From assembly GCA_002239005.1 (NCBI GenBank), contig MPNL01000031.1, forward strand, positions 1-37,424: a stretch of 37,424 nucleotides of DNA, given 5' to 3'. The translations under genes were made by a program, and so were the position numbers. A model generated the notes under the pieces. It had not been told where the DNA came from and did no database searches. It was given only the letters and a program-made list of their open reading frames with translations. This stretch comes from Truepera sp. bin119 (GTDB lineage Bacteria > Deinococcota > Deinococci > Deinococcales > Trueperaceae). Positions within the stretch are counted from its first letter, which is position 1. Each line of letters starts with the position of its first letter. Positions 1-7,113 of this stretch are shown here, one piece after another.

Positions 1-47
1 CGTTGCGGGCGGTGGTGCCTGCCGTCGGCATCGTCCAACTAGGTTGT

Positions 48-76
48 AAGCGGGATGGTCTAGAAACATCCCGCTT
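48..76. terminator. Hairpin with 9-bp stem near the left edge
   Basis: Bases 48-56 (AAGCGGGAT) are the exact reverse complement of 68-76, with an 11-nt loop. A pyrimidine-rich stretch follows on the + strand (CTCGTTCTACTC), but there is no true T-run. It could end an off-window gene read on the + strand, or be an inverted repeat inside the decayed insertion sequence next to it. The function is not established. Confidence 0.3.
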
Positions 77-147
77 CTCGTTCTACTCAGTTGATAAAGG
101 TGTCAAGCTAAGTTAGTAATTCCCCTTCTTTAGATCCACTCCTGGAA

Positions 148-352
148 TCTGCGGTGGCAGGTCTGGTAGGTAGGATAGCGTTCGGGGAGGTCAGCTCACT
201 GGGCGCTAGTGCGCATCCAGCGAATCCGTCCTTGGATCCAGAGGATGCCATTAATCTCGGGGGTCTCGTCTGGGGCATCCTTTACTGTCAGATCGTCATC
301 TGTTGGGAATCAGTGGGGCGAGGATGTTCCATTGCTTGTCGCCGAGGTCCAT
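148..352 (-). mobile_element. Decayed 5' part of an IS5-type transposase gene
   Basis: Read leftwards from the ATG at 350-352, the sequence gives MDLGDKQWNILAPLIP, then SDSKGCPRRDPR, NGILWI, and DLPERYPTYQTCHRRFQEW. These are the N-terminal blocks of IS5-family DDE transposases, in the right order. The gene is dead: a TGA follows the LIPNR block near 296, there is a frame jump around the DPR/NGILWI boundary, and the Trp expected before ADLPERYP is TGA. One 18-bp unit (217-234) interrupts it. The rest of the element would continue off the left edge; bases 1-147 may be further decayed parts (a possible DTFIN block near 100), which I cannot support firmly. It is a different IS5 subgroup from the remnant at the right end. 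Family knowledge is from recall; no search was run. Confidence 0.75.
217..234 (-). repeat. 18-bp inserted unit, copy 1 (divergent)
   Basis: On the - strand this reads CAAGGACGGATTCGCTGG. It sits between the codons for NGILWI and MRTSAQ of the transposase remnant. Taking out exactly 18 nt joins NGILWI to MRTSAQ(W)ADLPERYP, which is the normal family spacing. It shares the AAGGACGGA.TC core with the other copies in this window. Confidence 0.6.
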
Positions 353-470
353 CCGCTTGTTCTACGCTGGAGGTTCACGTCCTCCCAGCCCTCACTGGTT
401 AGGTGTCCGACCACAACCGGAAGAAGGCCCCGGAGTAGGATCTCTGGGATCTGCTGCAGGTGGGTCGCCG

Positions 471-1004
471 CTATAGGGCGATCAGTGCCGCGACCAGTAC
501 GGTTAGCGCGACGAGGATCACTAGGCAACCGGGGCGACCCGTGCGCCGGTCGATCATTGGATGCGCCCTAGCCCCGCGGCGGCGCCACGCCTGCGGGCGG
601 TAGGCGAGCCGCCCTCCCCACATCCCGACCCCGGCTGCCCGCGCTTCGGCTTCGTCGGTCCGGTACCGCTCCCCGTACTCGGCGACGGCGAGGCCGCTCT
701 GGACCAGCCACTCCCCCACATCCTCGGCTCGACCGTCCGGGTGCTCGAGGGTGATAGAGCCGAGTATCCGGCCGTACTTGTCCTGCGCGTCCCCGACCAC
801 CCGGGCGACGAACCCCTCGGCGACCTTTGCCTCGAGGTGGTCGAGGAGCGCCCGGCTCGCAGCGAGCCCGGCATCGTAGCGGTGGCCTCGGCTATCGATC
901 GCGAGCTGCCCCAGTTCGGGTGCGTCGAGGCCGGCGAGCCGAACCGACCTGCAGTTGGGGAGCCGGATGGTATCGGCATCGAGGATGAGGGTGGGGCGCT
1001 CCAC
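471..1004 (-). CDS. Staphylococcal-nuclease-like (thermonuclease) protein with C-terminal membrane segment
   Basis: 177 aa from a GTG start. The protein has the SNase fold signature: an LDADTI block (residues 8-13, normally VxDGDT), VRLAGLDAPE (21-30) carrying the Arg and Glu that match catalytic Arg35/Glu43 of the S. aureus enzyme, and DKYGR (75-79) whose Arg matches Arg87. SNase enzymes cut DNA and RNA phosphodiester bonds with calcium. Asp takes the place of the usual middle metal-site residues in part (DAD), so activity is likely but unproven. There is no N-terminal signal peptide. Residues about 159-177 form one hydrophobic C-terminal segment, which suggests a tail-anchored protein. It starts 5 bp after the stop of the ankyrin gene on the same strand, so the two are probably co-transcribed. 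No clear Shine-Dalgarno sequence is visible. Confidence 0.8.
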   Translation of the reverse strand: MERPTLILDADTIRLPNCRSVRLAGLDAPELGQLAIDSRGHRYDAGLAASRALLDHLEAKVAEGFVARVVGDAQDKYGRILGSITLEHPDGRAEDVGEWLVQSGLAVAEYGERYRTDEAEARAAGVGMWGGRLAYRPQAWRRRGARAHPMIDRRTGRPGCLVILVALTVLVAALIAL

Positions 1005-1009
1005 GAGAG

Positions 1010-1393
1010 CTAGCCGAAGTGCCCCTCGTTGAGTCGCCAGTAGGTGTCAGGGCCCTTGGGCTCTTCTCGGTCCTTGGCATAGTCCCAAGGGATCTTGCCG
1101 GCGGCGTTTCGGGCGTTCGCGTCTGCGCTGGCGTCCAACAGGGTTGCGATGATGGCGGGGTTGGCGGTGATCGAGGCTGCTCGCTGTAGGGGGGTGGAGC
1201 TGAACGCATCCCGGGCGTTCGCGTCGGTCTCAGCTGCAAGGCGATCGACCACCATCTCTAGCGTAGCCGGTTCGAAGAACTCCCACATGTTCCACTTCGT
1301 ACACCCTGCGGCGGACACCTGCACCGCTATGTTGAAGGCATGTCCCCAGCCGGTAGGTGTCTCAGCTTTCCGCCCTAAATGCCCCCGGTGCAC
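1010..1393 (-). CDS. Ankyrin-repeat protein
   Basis: 127 aa if the GTG at 1393 is used; an internal ATG at 1288 would give a product starting MWEFFEPAT. Residues from about 54 show ankyrin repeats: TDANARDAFSSTPLQRAAS then ANPAIIATLLDASADANARN, with the TPL and DANAR consensus parts. The block CTKWNMWEFFEPAT is typical of the region just before the first repeat in small bacterial ankyrin proteins (recalled family pattern). Such proteins bind other proteins and have no activity of their own. There is space for only two to three repeats, so the gene may be truncated or part of the decayed region around it. The nuclease gene follows 5 bp after its stop, and a functional pair (nuclease plus binding partner) is possible but only an inference. 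Confidence 0.65.
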   Translation of the reverse strand: MHRGHLGRKAETPTGWGHAFNIAVQVSAAGCTKWNMWEFFEPATLEMVVDRLAAETDANARDAFSSTPLQRAASITANPAIIATLLDASADANARNAAGKIPWDYAKDREEPKGPDTYWRLNEGHFG

Positions 1394-1404
1394 GGCGAGT
1401 AGGA

Positions 1405-1422
1405 CCCGAGGAGTCCGTCCTT
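1405..1422 (-). repeat. 18-bp repeat unit, copy 2
   Basis: The - strand reads AAGGACGGACTCCTCGGG. It matches the right-end copies at 16 of 18 positions. Here it lies just upstream of the ankyrin gene rather than inside a recognisable transposase, so no uninterrupted host sequence can be reconstructed. Confidence 0.6.
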
Positions 1423-1531
1423 GGGCTCTCTACCGGGTGAAGCGCAGCCTCACTGCCGGCTAGCTCCCCGCGAGCGTAGTGACCCGGTATCAAGGGCGAC
1501 TCATGGCGCCTACCGGTCGACCGATCTTCCC

Positions 1532-1551
1532 AAGGCAGATTCCTTCGCTCG
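1532..1551 (+). repeat. Related short repeat, longer variant
   Basis: AAGGCAGATTCCTTCGCTCG resembles both the left transposase insert (AAGGACGGATTCGCTGG) and the insert at 37143-37173 (contains GGCGGATTCTCGCTTTCGCT). It may be another member of the same family; the match is partial. Confidence 0.35.
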
Positions 1552-1856
1552 TAAGTTGAGGAGACGGCAGGTGCCGCAGGCTGGTGGGTGCCCCTCCGTT
1601 GAGCCCGATTCCGACAGGTGGCTTTGCCCCCGGGGCCACCGGACATGTGCCTGGCAACGAGGGCGTTGTAGCGGTTCAGTGCGGAGAGTTCGTAACCCCC
1701 TGCGCCCCGACGTGCTACTCTTGGTCACATGGTTCTCCCGAGTAGCTAGGGTCTTGAGGAGTTCTCGACGCTGGGGAGAGGGGGGCGCGCTCCTATGTGA
1801 GCGCCCTAATATCGGGTGACGGCACAGGGCTTGGATCACGAAGGCGGCGTAATTAG

Positions 1857-2477
1857 GTGTTATTGGATCGCCAAGACAAAACGTCGCAGAGGCGGCTCTT
1901 CCCCTGGAGTAGCTCCCGCAGCTATCCCGGCATCTCCACCTATTGCGAGCGCGTTCGTACCCTGGTGACACTTGGGCGCTTCGAGCACATCGTTCGGGTT
2001 GCCGACCTGGCAGAGGGTATTGCCAGGGCCAACGCTTTCGACCGGGGCGAGATCCGTGCTACCGTCCTCGCCGCGCTGCTGCACGATGTCGCCCGCGACC
2101 TCCCGACCGAGGAGCTTTTCTCCCTCGCGCCGCCCGAATCCGAATTCGAACGGGCGAACCCGCTCTCCGTACACGGTCGGGCCGGCCGCCTCCTCGCCAA
2201 GAGGTGGGGCGTGAACGACAGCCGGGTGCTTGAGGCCATCAGCGGCCACGTCTTCGGCGTACCGTCCGGCAACCGAGTCGGCATGGCCGTCTATATCGCT
2301 GACATGTCTGAGCCGGGCAGGGGGGCGAACCGTGAGATCCGCGAATTTGCCATGAGCGACCTCTTCCGCGCCTACCGGTGGGCGGTCGATACCAAGGTCC
2401 GTCACCTTCGTGCAAAGGGCAAGGCCGTGCATCCGGAGACCCTCAAGGTGTATGAGGAGATTTGCAACCCTAGGTAG
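1857..2477 (+). CDS. yqeK: HD-domain phosphohydrolase, YqeK-like (symmetrical Ap4A hydrolase family)
   Basis: 206 aa from a GTG; TTG at 1863 is possible and the conserved part begins only near residue 30. The HD motifs are present: FEHIVRVADLAEGIA with the first His, LAALLHDVARDLP with the central HD pair, an SVHGRAGRLLA block, and VYIADMSEPGR with the late Asp. YqeK proteins split diadenosine tetraphosphate into two ADP. They usually sit beside nadD and rsfS; here rsfS is two genes downstream but nadD is absent. The last 26 bases overlap the start of the LCP gene, so the two are translationally linked. No clear -10 box is placed before it; the sequence upstream is IS debris, so the original promoter or an upstream partner may have been lost. 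Confidence 0.85.
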   Translation: MLLDRQDKTSQRRLFPWSSSRSYPGISTYCERVRTLVTLGRFEHIVRVADLAEGIARANAFDRGEIRATVLAALLHDVARDLPTEELFSLAPPESEFERANPLSVHGRAGRLLAKRWGVNDSRVLEAISGHVFGVPSGNRVGMAVYIADMSEPGRGANREIREFAMSDLFRAYRWAVDTKVRHLRAKGKAVHPETLKVYEEICNPR

Positions 2478-3765
2478 CCTTGCGACCGTCCGGAACGCCC
2501 GGCGGCTCCAACTGATCGGACTGACCGTCATCCTGATCGGTCTCGCTGGCTTCTGGCTCTCCCAGGATGTGGTGCGTGCCAAGCTCACCGAAGCCCAGCG
2601 GACGATAGTTGGAGTGGGAGAAGGCGACTTCGAGGCGAGCTTCATCCTCGCCGGGAGGGACATCCTCTACTCCGGGGACCGCTCCGAAGCGCGCTATAAC
2701 GAGGAGGGTGAGATCGTTGCCTGGGAGTTTCAGGGCAGCATCAATCCCAACGGCACCAACACCGACATCATCCTCTACGTCCAGGTCGTCAATAGCCAGA
2801 TCACCCTGGTGCTGATTCCAAGGGATATCTATCTCGACGCCTGGCAGACCCGTATCAACGCCATGTACCACTTCGAGGGCATCGAGGGTCTGAGGCGAAG
2901 CGCATCCGAGATTCTAGGAAGGCCGATCGACTACTACGCCGTAATCAACATCGAAATCTTCGAGAACCTCGTCGACGCCCTAGGCGGGGTGGTGGTCGAC
3001 ATCCCCTACCGAATGGACTACGTCGACAACGCCGCAGATCTCGACATCCACTTCGAACCCGGCATGACCTACCTCGACGGCGCCGACGCCTCGAAATTTA
3101 TCCGCTACCGGAATACGGCGCGGGCCGACCTCGGTCGGCTGGACAATGTCCAGCGCCTCGCCGTCGCCCTTATGGAGAGACTTAAGGAGCTCAACGTCCG
3201 GGCGGTGACGCGAGCCCCCGAGCTGATTAACATCTTCTTTGAGGATGTCGAAACCAATGTCAGTCCCGCCCTGGTGCGCCAACTCCTTCCGCGGGCCGGC
3301 AACTTCGAGCTCCGTACCGCCACCCTGCCCACCGTGGGGGTGGAGGGGGAGGGCTACCTGACCTACAAGCGGCACCACGTCGAGCGGTTCCTCGCCGAGA
3401 CGTTCAACGGCACCGAGCGGTCCTTCATCGCCGTGCCGGACGCCACCCTGCTGATCACCAATAGCAGTGGCGCCGAGGGTCTTGCCGAGTGGTACCGCGA
3501 TCAGCTCCTAGCCTTAGGTGTCCCCGAGAAGCAGATCTTACTCCGGAGCGGCCCATACGACCCGTCGCCGACCCGGTTGCTAGTGATCGGCAGCCACTGG
3601 CAGTCTGCCGACTTCTACGCCGAGCTCCTGCACACCCCCAAACATCTGGCTGACCAGCTTCCTGTCGTGGGGGAGCAGGCGGTCGACCTCGAGTTGATTC
3701 TGGGCCAGGACGCCTTTCGAAGGCAACCCGCCGGCTTGCCGCTCCGAATCCAGGTATTGCAGTAG
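2452..3765 (+). CDS. LCP-family (LytR-CpsA-Psr) cell-wall glycopolymer transferase
   Basis: 437 aa from the ATG at 2452, which follows AAGGTG closely; an upstream start at 2410 is possible but would lie deep inside yqeK. After a short basic tail there is one membrane segment (about residues 18-35, LQLIGLTVILIGLAGFWLS), then an extracytoplasmic LCP domain: NTDIILYVQV, LVLIPRDIYLD with the conserved Arg-Asp, GRPIDYYAVINIEIF, LVDALGGVVVDIP, and KFIRYRN.ARADLGRLDNVQRL. A C-terminal LytR_C-like domain begins near residue 325 (TNSSGAEGLAEWYRDQL). LCP enzymes attach polyprenyl-linked polymers to peptidoglycan at the outer face of the inner membrane. The gene is between yqeK and rsfS, an order I recall from Deinococcota. 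Confidence 0.88.
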   Translation: MRRFATLGSLATVRNARRLQLIGLTVILIGLAGFWLSQDVVRAKLTEAQRTIVGVGEGDFEASFILAGRDILYSGDRSEARYNEEGEIVAWEFQGSINPNGTNTDIILYVQVVNSQITLVLIPRDIYLDAWQTRINAMYHFEGIEGLRRSASEILGRPIDYYAVINIEIFENLVDALGGVVVDIPYRMDYVDNAADLDIHFEPGMTYLDGADASKFIRYRNTARADLGRLDNVQRLAVALMERLKELNVRAVTRAPELINIFFEDVETNVSPALVRQLLPRAGNFELRTATLPTVGVEGEGYLTYKRHHVERFLAETFNGTERSFIAVPDATLLITNSSGAEGLAEWYRDQLLALGVPEKQILLRSGPYDPSPTRLLVIGSHWQSADFYAELLHTPKHLADQLPVVGEQAVDLELILGQDAFRRQPAGLPLRIQVLQ

Positions 3766-3785
3766 ACTCCCCCGAAGGAGAGGAT

Positions 3786-4142
3786 TTGACCGAGACCGCA
3801 ACCGTTCCGAAAGAGGTATGGCTTGTCGTCGCTGCACTCGACGACAAGCGCGCCAGAGATATCGTTGTGCTGGACCTGACCAAGGTCTCCGACAGCCTCG
3901 ACTATTTCGTCCTAGCCACTGCTGAATCTACCCTCCAGCTCCGGGCGCTGCAGGAGAGTGTGAAGGAGCGGCTGAAGAGGAGTGGAGCGCAACCCCGCGG
4001 GATCGAGGGCCCCTCCGAGAGGTGGGTCCTCATCGACTACGGCAGCGTCGTGGTCCATCTGATGAGTCCTGAGGCCCGCGAATTCTACGATCTCGAGGGC
4101 CTCTGGATCGATGCGGAGCACCTCGAAGTCGTGCCCGGCTAA
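3786..4142 (+). CDS. rsfS: Ribosomal silencing factor RsfS
   Basis: 118 aa from a TTG start preceded by AAGGAGAGGA at 3775-3784. The whole Oligomerisation/Iojap domain is present: DDKRARDIVVLDL, SLDYFVLATAES, QLRALQESVKERLK, then WVLIDYGSVVVHLMSPEAREFYDLEGLW. RsfS binds uL14 on the 50S subunit and blocks joining with 30S when nutrients run low. The length is usual for the family. It starts 20 bp after the LCP stop and is the last gene of the operon. Confidence 0.95.
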   Translation: MTETATVPKEVWLVVAALDDKRARDIVVLDLTKVSDSLDYFVLATAESTLQLRALQESVKERLKRSGAQPRGIEGPSERWVLIDYGSVVVHLMSPEAREFYDLEGLWIDAEHLEVVPG

Positions 4143-4836
4143 CCTCGGAGCCTGCGCCCCAAGGGGATGTTTACGTTCCTCAGTTCTCCCCGACCACTCG
4201 CCTATCACCCGCGCCCATCGAGCCTCGGAGGTCGGATTGTGAAGTGGGACCGGTCTTGATCGAGGTCGTGAGTCCCCGATGCGGCCCGCTAGCCGACCGA
4301 TTCACCCCCCTTTACGGAATGAGGCCATCCTCTTGCCCCCTCGGTGGAGGCAGCGACTCAGGCAGGATCCCACCTCTCGGGGTCGGCCCCTTGGTCGACA
4401 GGCAGCCGGTAGGCAGTGACCCGGAGTTTCCCTGCCCTGCCGGCACAGCAGGTGACGAGCGGCGGTCCCAGGCGACCTGAGGAGGGTCCGCTTCGCTGCG
4501 GTGGCGTGCGGGGTAAGCTCGCTAGATGATCACGGCGGTTGGGTGAGATGACGGTGAGGTGCCGGTGATCGTGGACAGGGCCGTAGGGTCCGGCGGGATC
4601 GATGGGGTGGTGACGGCACCGTCGGCGCGGGTTTCGGCGACAATCGGGTTCGGCAGTTGCGAGGTCCCCCGGATCGTGCGACCGTTCCGGGCGGGTCCTA
4701 GATGGTCGAACGTCACGCCTGACCTGTGTCGGCGCCGGAGCGCCATACACCCTAGTCCGTTCTGACCGGATGATTGCCCTCCCTCGGGACGGTCTGCTCT
4801 CACCCTCCTCACCACGGTCGCGGCTTTGCTGGTGCA
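4143..4836. other. 694-bp stretch without a convincing gene
   Basis: Open frames exist on both strands (for example - strand 4358-4750 and 4522-4977), but their translations are rich in Arg, Pro and Ser, have no recognisable motif, and lack ribosome-binding sites. No T-run terminator, tRNA or repeat unit is evident. The base composition is like that of coding DNA, so this could be an old pseudogene. Confidence 0.4.
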
Positions 4837-5526
4837 GTGACTAAAGCCCCGACCTGGCTCGTAGGGAGGGCATTCCTGTTCGCGGCACTGCTCTCCGCCC
4901 TCGGTCTCCCCCACCTCTGGGGGGTCGCGCAGGAGGCTGGATGGGGTGCAGCCATCGTCGCAGGGCGGGTGGAGCATCTAGAGCGTTGGGACCGGCTCGA
5001 CCCTACCCTGACCGGGGTCGAGCGCTTCGCTCACTTCGTGCAGATGGTGGTTGACGACGCTCATGTGCGCGTCTCGGATCCCGCATCGCCCCTCTACGGG
5101 GTCGACGGCCGGCAACTCTTCCTCGACGACCTAGCAGACCTGATGGTGGACGACCGCTTCCTCTGGGGGAAGGGGTTGGTGATGGAGACCGAGCCAGCGC
5201 TCCTTGGCCGGGTGTTGGTGGAGACGGTGGCCGACCTCGAGAGTTTTCGCCCCGAGTTGCGGGTTGGGGATGGCCGCTTCCGCCACTTCGCCCTGAGCGC
5301 AGTAGCGGCGTACCGGCTGCCGGGATTCCTGGTGGCCTGGGCGGCCCGGGTCGTGGGCAACGACACCGATACCGGCGCCGGCCTGAGCGCCCATAGCGAG
5401 GCGGATCTGCTCACCAACGAGATCGGCAGGGAGTTCGCGGCGTTCGTCCGCTCGCGGAGCTTGGCGGAGTTGGCGGACGGGAGCTCGGTAGCGGCTTGGC
5501 TTCTGGTCTATTTCGCCCCGGTATAA
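4837..5526 (+). CDS. Secreted protein of unknown function
   Basis: 229 aa from the GTG at 4837; the frame is open back to 4774 (TTG), but the GTG places a signal peptide at the very N-terminus. Residues 1-30 form it: a basic start, a hydrophobic run (FLFAALLSALGLPHLWGV), then AQEA as a likely cleavage site. There is no lipobox Cys. The mature part is about 200 aa, mostly helical by eye, with DDLADLMVDDRF and RFRHFALSAVAAYRLPG. I do not recognise the family. The stop codon (5524-5526) lies inside the TATAAT box that drives trpF, so the two genes are packed tightly but trpF has its own promoter. Confidence 0.6.
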   Translation: MTKAPTWLVGRAFLFAALLSALGLPHLWGVAQEAGWGAAIVAGRVEHLERWDRLDPTLTGVERFAHFVQMVVDDAHVRVSDPASPLYGVDGRQLFLDDLADLMVDDRFLWGKGLVMETEPALLGRVLVETVADLESFRPELRVGDGRFRHFALSAVAAYRLPGFLVAWAARVVGNDTDTGAGLSAHSEADLLTNEIGREFAAFVRSRSLAELADGSSVAAWLLVYFAPV

Positions 5527-5527
5527 T
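5522..5527 (+). promoter_or_regulatory. -10 box TATAAT for a leaderless trpF mRNA
   Basis: A perfect TATAAT ends 6 nt before the trpF ATG, and no Shine-Dalgarno sequence lies between them. Transcription would begin at or next to the start codon. The box overlaps the stop codon of the upstream gene. Confidence 0.7.
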
Positions 5528-5533
5528 CGCGGC

Positions 5534-6196
5534 ATGCGGGTCAAGATCTGCGGCATCACCCGTCCTGAGGATGCCGAGCTGGCCGAGAGCGCTGGTGCCG
5601 ATGCCATCGGTCTGGTCTTCGCGCCAAATTCGAAGCGGCTTATCACGCTGGAGCGGGCGGCCGCCATCGCGGAGCGGGTGGGGCCCCTGATCACTCGGGT
5701 GGGGGTGTTCGTCGACGCGCCGCTTGAGCAGGTGCTGGCGGCGGTACACCACCTCCGGTTGGGGGCGGTGCAGCTCCACGGTAGCGAGGACTCGGTGTAC
5801 GCTGCGGCGGTCCGGAAGGAGACCCGGGTGATCCGGGCGGTGTCGTTCCGCCCCGGCCTTCCGCTGGAGGGGCTCGCGCATTTCCCCGCCGACGCGCTGC
5901 TCGTTGACGGCCTCCGTCCCGGGAGTGGGGAGACCTTCGACTGGTCGCAGGCGTCCTCTCTGACGGGGGGGGCACCGCACCTGATCCTCGCTGGGGGACT
6001 GGCTCCAGAGAATGTGGCGGCCGGGATTCGAGCGCTCCGCCCCTACGCTGTGGATGTGGCCTCCGGGGTGGAGGCGAGCCCGGGGATCAAGGATCCCGAA
6101 AAGGTAGCGGCGTTTGTGCGGAATGCCCGGGCTGCCCTGGACTCGGAGGCGAGTAGCCGACCTCGGCCCTTCCTGAGAGCGAGAACCGATGTCTAG
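5534..6196 (+). CDS. trpF: Phosphoribosylanthranilate isomerase
   Basis: 220 aa, a complete TIM barrel. MRVKICGITRPEDA contains the catalytic Cys (residue 6); other hallmarks are GADAIGLVFAPNSKR, VGVFVD, VQLHGSED, the LLVDGLRPGSGETFDW block with the catalytic Asp, LILAGGLAPENV, and VDVASGVEASPGIKD. It performs the Amadori rearrangement of phosphoribosylanthranilate to CdRP in tryptophan synthesis. No other trp gene is in the window, so it stands alone. The last 15 or so residues extend past the usual family end. The cluster of DnaA boxes begins 16 bp after its stop. Confidence 0.96.
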   Translation: MRVKICGITRPEDAELAESAGADAIGLVFAPNSKRLITLERAAAIAERVGPLITRVGVFVDAPLEQVLAAVHHLRLGAVQLHGSEDSVYAAAVRKETRVIRAVSFRPGLPLEGLAHFPADALLVDGLRPGSGETFDWSQASSLTGGAPHLILAGGLAPENVAAGIRALRPYAVDVASGVEASPGIKDPEKVAAFVRNARAALDSEASSRPRPFLRARTDV

Positions 6197-6212
6197 GACG
6201 ATATCGAAGGAG

Positions 6213-6388
6213 TTATCCACAGGCGGGAGGGATTATCCACAGGATTGTGGATAACGCCGCCTTATGGCTGAAATCCGTCGGCCCAGACGAAACAAATCGA
6301 GGGAATCCAGTCTAGGACGGTATATCTTGGGGTTTGGGGAGATCTGGCACCCTAGCCGATCCTGCGGGTATGAACGAGTTATCCACAG
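6213..6388. other. Cluster of four perfect DnaA boxes
   Basis: The exact 9-mer TTATCCACA occurs at 6213-6221 (+), 6233-6241 (+), 6246-6254 (-) and 6380-6388 (+), all between trpF and the cupin gene. This is the high-affinity DnaA recognition sequence of many bacteria. A 10-bp direct repeat (GTCTAGGACG) also occurs at 6191-6200 and 6310-6319. No dnaA, dnaN, gidA or parAB gene is near, and the stretch has no strong AT-rich unwinding tract. It may be a DnaA titration or regulatory site, or a replication origin with moved neighbours. Confidence 0.7.
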
Positions 6389-6471
6389 ATGCAGTTCGGT
6401 ATCCGCAGGGCCGAGAGATGCCGTAGAGTAAGGCAAAAATCGGCAGTAGCCGAGGTCGTGGAGGGAGGCCT

Positions 6472-6783
6472 GTGTTGAAAACCGTAATCATTAGTGATGC
6501 CCGTCGTTTCTCCCTCCAGGGAGTCCAGAGAGAGCCCCTGGTGGAGACCGACGACCTCAGCATTTCGCTGCTCTGTTTCGAGGCCGGCCAGCGTGACGAG
6601 GAGTCTCGGTTCGAGCAGGGTGTGATATACGAGGTTCGCGAGGGAGAGGTGTTGATCCGCCAGGGTGGGGACCGGGTGCGGCTGGGCGAGGGCAGACTGC
6701 TGATCGTTCCTGCGGGCCAGGTTCACACCCTCGAGAATGCCGGTGGCGGACTGCTGGTGGTTGTGGCGACGCAGTCTCGCTGA
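6472..6783 (+). CDS. Small cupin-domain protein
   Basis: 103 aa from a GTG (TTG at 6475 is also possible), with a strong GGAGGGAGG at 6460-6468. It is a single cupin barrel: VIYEVREGEVLIRQGGDRVRLGEGRLLIVPAGQVHTLEN holds the second cupin motif (PAG..H), while the first motif has lost most of its usual His pair (FEQGVIYEV). Only one clear metal-ligand His remains, so metal binding is uncertain. A possible -10 box (TAGAGT, 6424-6429) would give a leader of about 40 nt. The four DnaA boxes directly upstream make DnaA control of this gene possible. Its substrate is unknown. Confidence 0.8.
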   Translation: MLKTVIISDARRFSLQGVQREPLVETDDLSISLLCFEAGQRDEESRFEQGVIYEVREGEVLIRQGGDRVRLGEGRLLIVPAGQVHTLENAGGGLLVVVATQSR

Positions 6784-7113
6784 GGCCGCTGCGGAACCGA
6801 GGAGGTGTTGTCTGCGATTCGCCCGGACAGGCCCCGCCGGGGGAGATGCCAGAGGGGGATCATGATCGCCGGCCATCCCTCCTTGACCCCGGTCACTCTC
6901 GACGCCTGAGGATCTGAGGCGGTTGTGGGTCAAGTGACCTCAGGAGACGGGTGGCTGGCTCGCGCAGCTGGCCTGCAGCCAGATTCTGGATGCTTGAGGG
7001 GTTGGGTGAGGTGTTCCAGGCCGCTTAAGGGCTAGCGACGACCTAGCCAGCGCCGCCCGGTGCTACGGCTCTGCCCTTGTGGCCAGGGTCGCCGACAGGC
7101 GACACTGTTGGGC
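6784..7113. other. 330-bp stretch without a gene
   Basis: Between the cupin gene and surE I see no supported ORF. It contains short inverted pairs, such as CCTGAGG near 6906 with CCTCAGG near 6938 and the palindrome GATCATGATC near 6858, with no T-run that would make a terminator. No RNA gene was recognised. Confidence 0.4.

Larger units (their letters stand above)
1394..1856. other. Decayed stretch without a recognisable gene
   Basis: Several overlapping open frames exist on both strands, but none gives a protein I recognise and none has a good ribosome-binding site. The stretch holds two members of the short repeat family (1405-1422 and 1532-1551). An imperfect GC-rich hairpin lies around 1784-1808 (GGGCGCGCTC / GAGCGCCC) with no T-run after it. 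With the dead IS remnant further left, this looks like accumulated insertion debris. Confidence 0.45.

Noticed and set aside
1784-1808. GC-rich hairpin as a terminator
   Set aside because: The stem is imperfect and no T-run follows on either strand.
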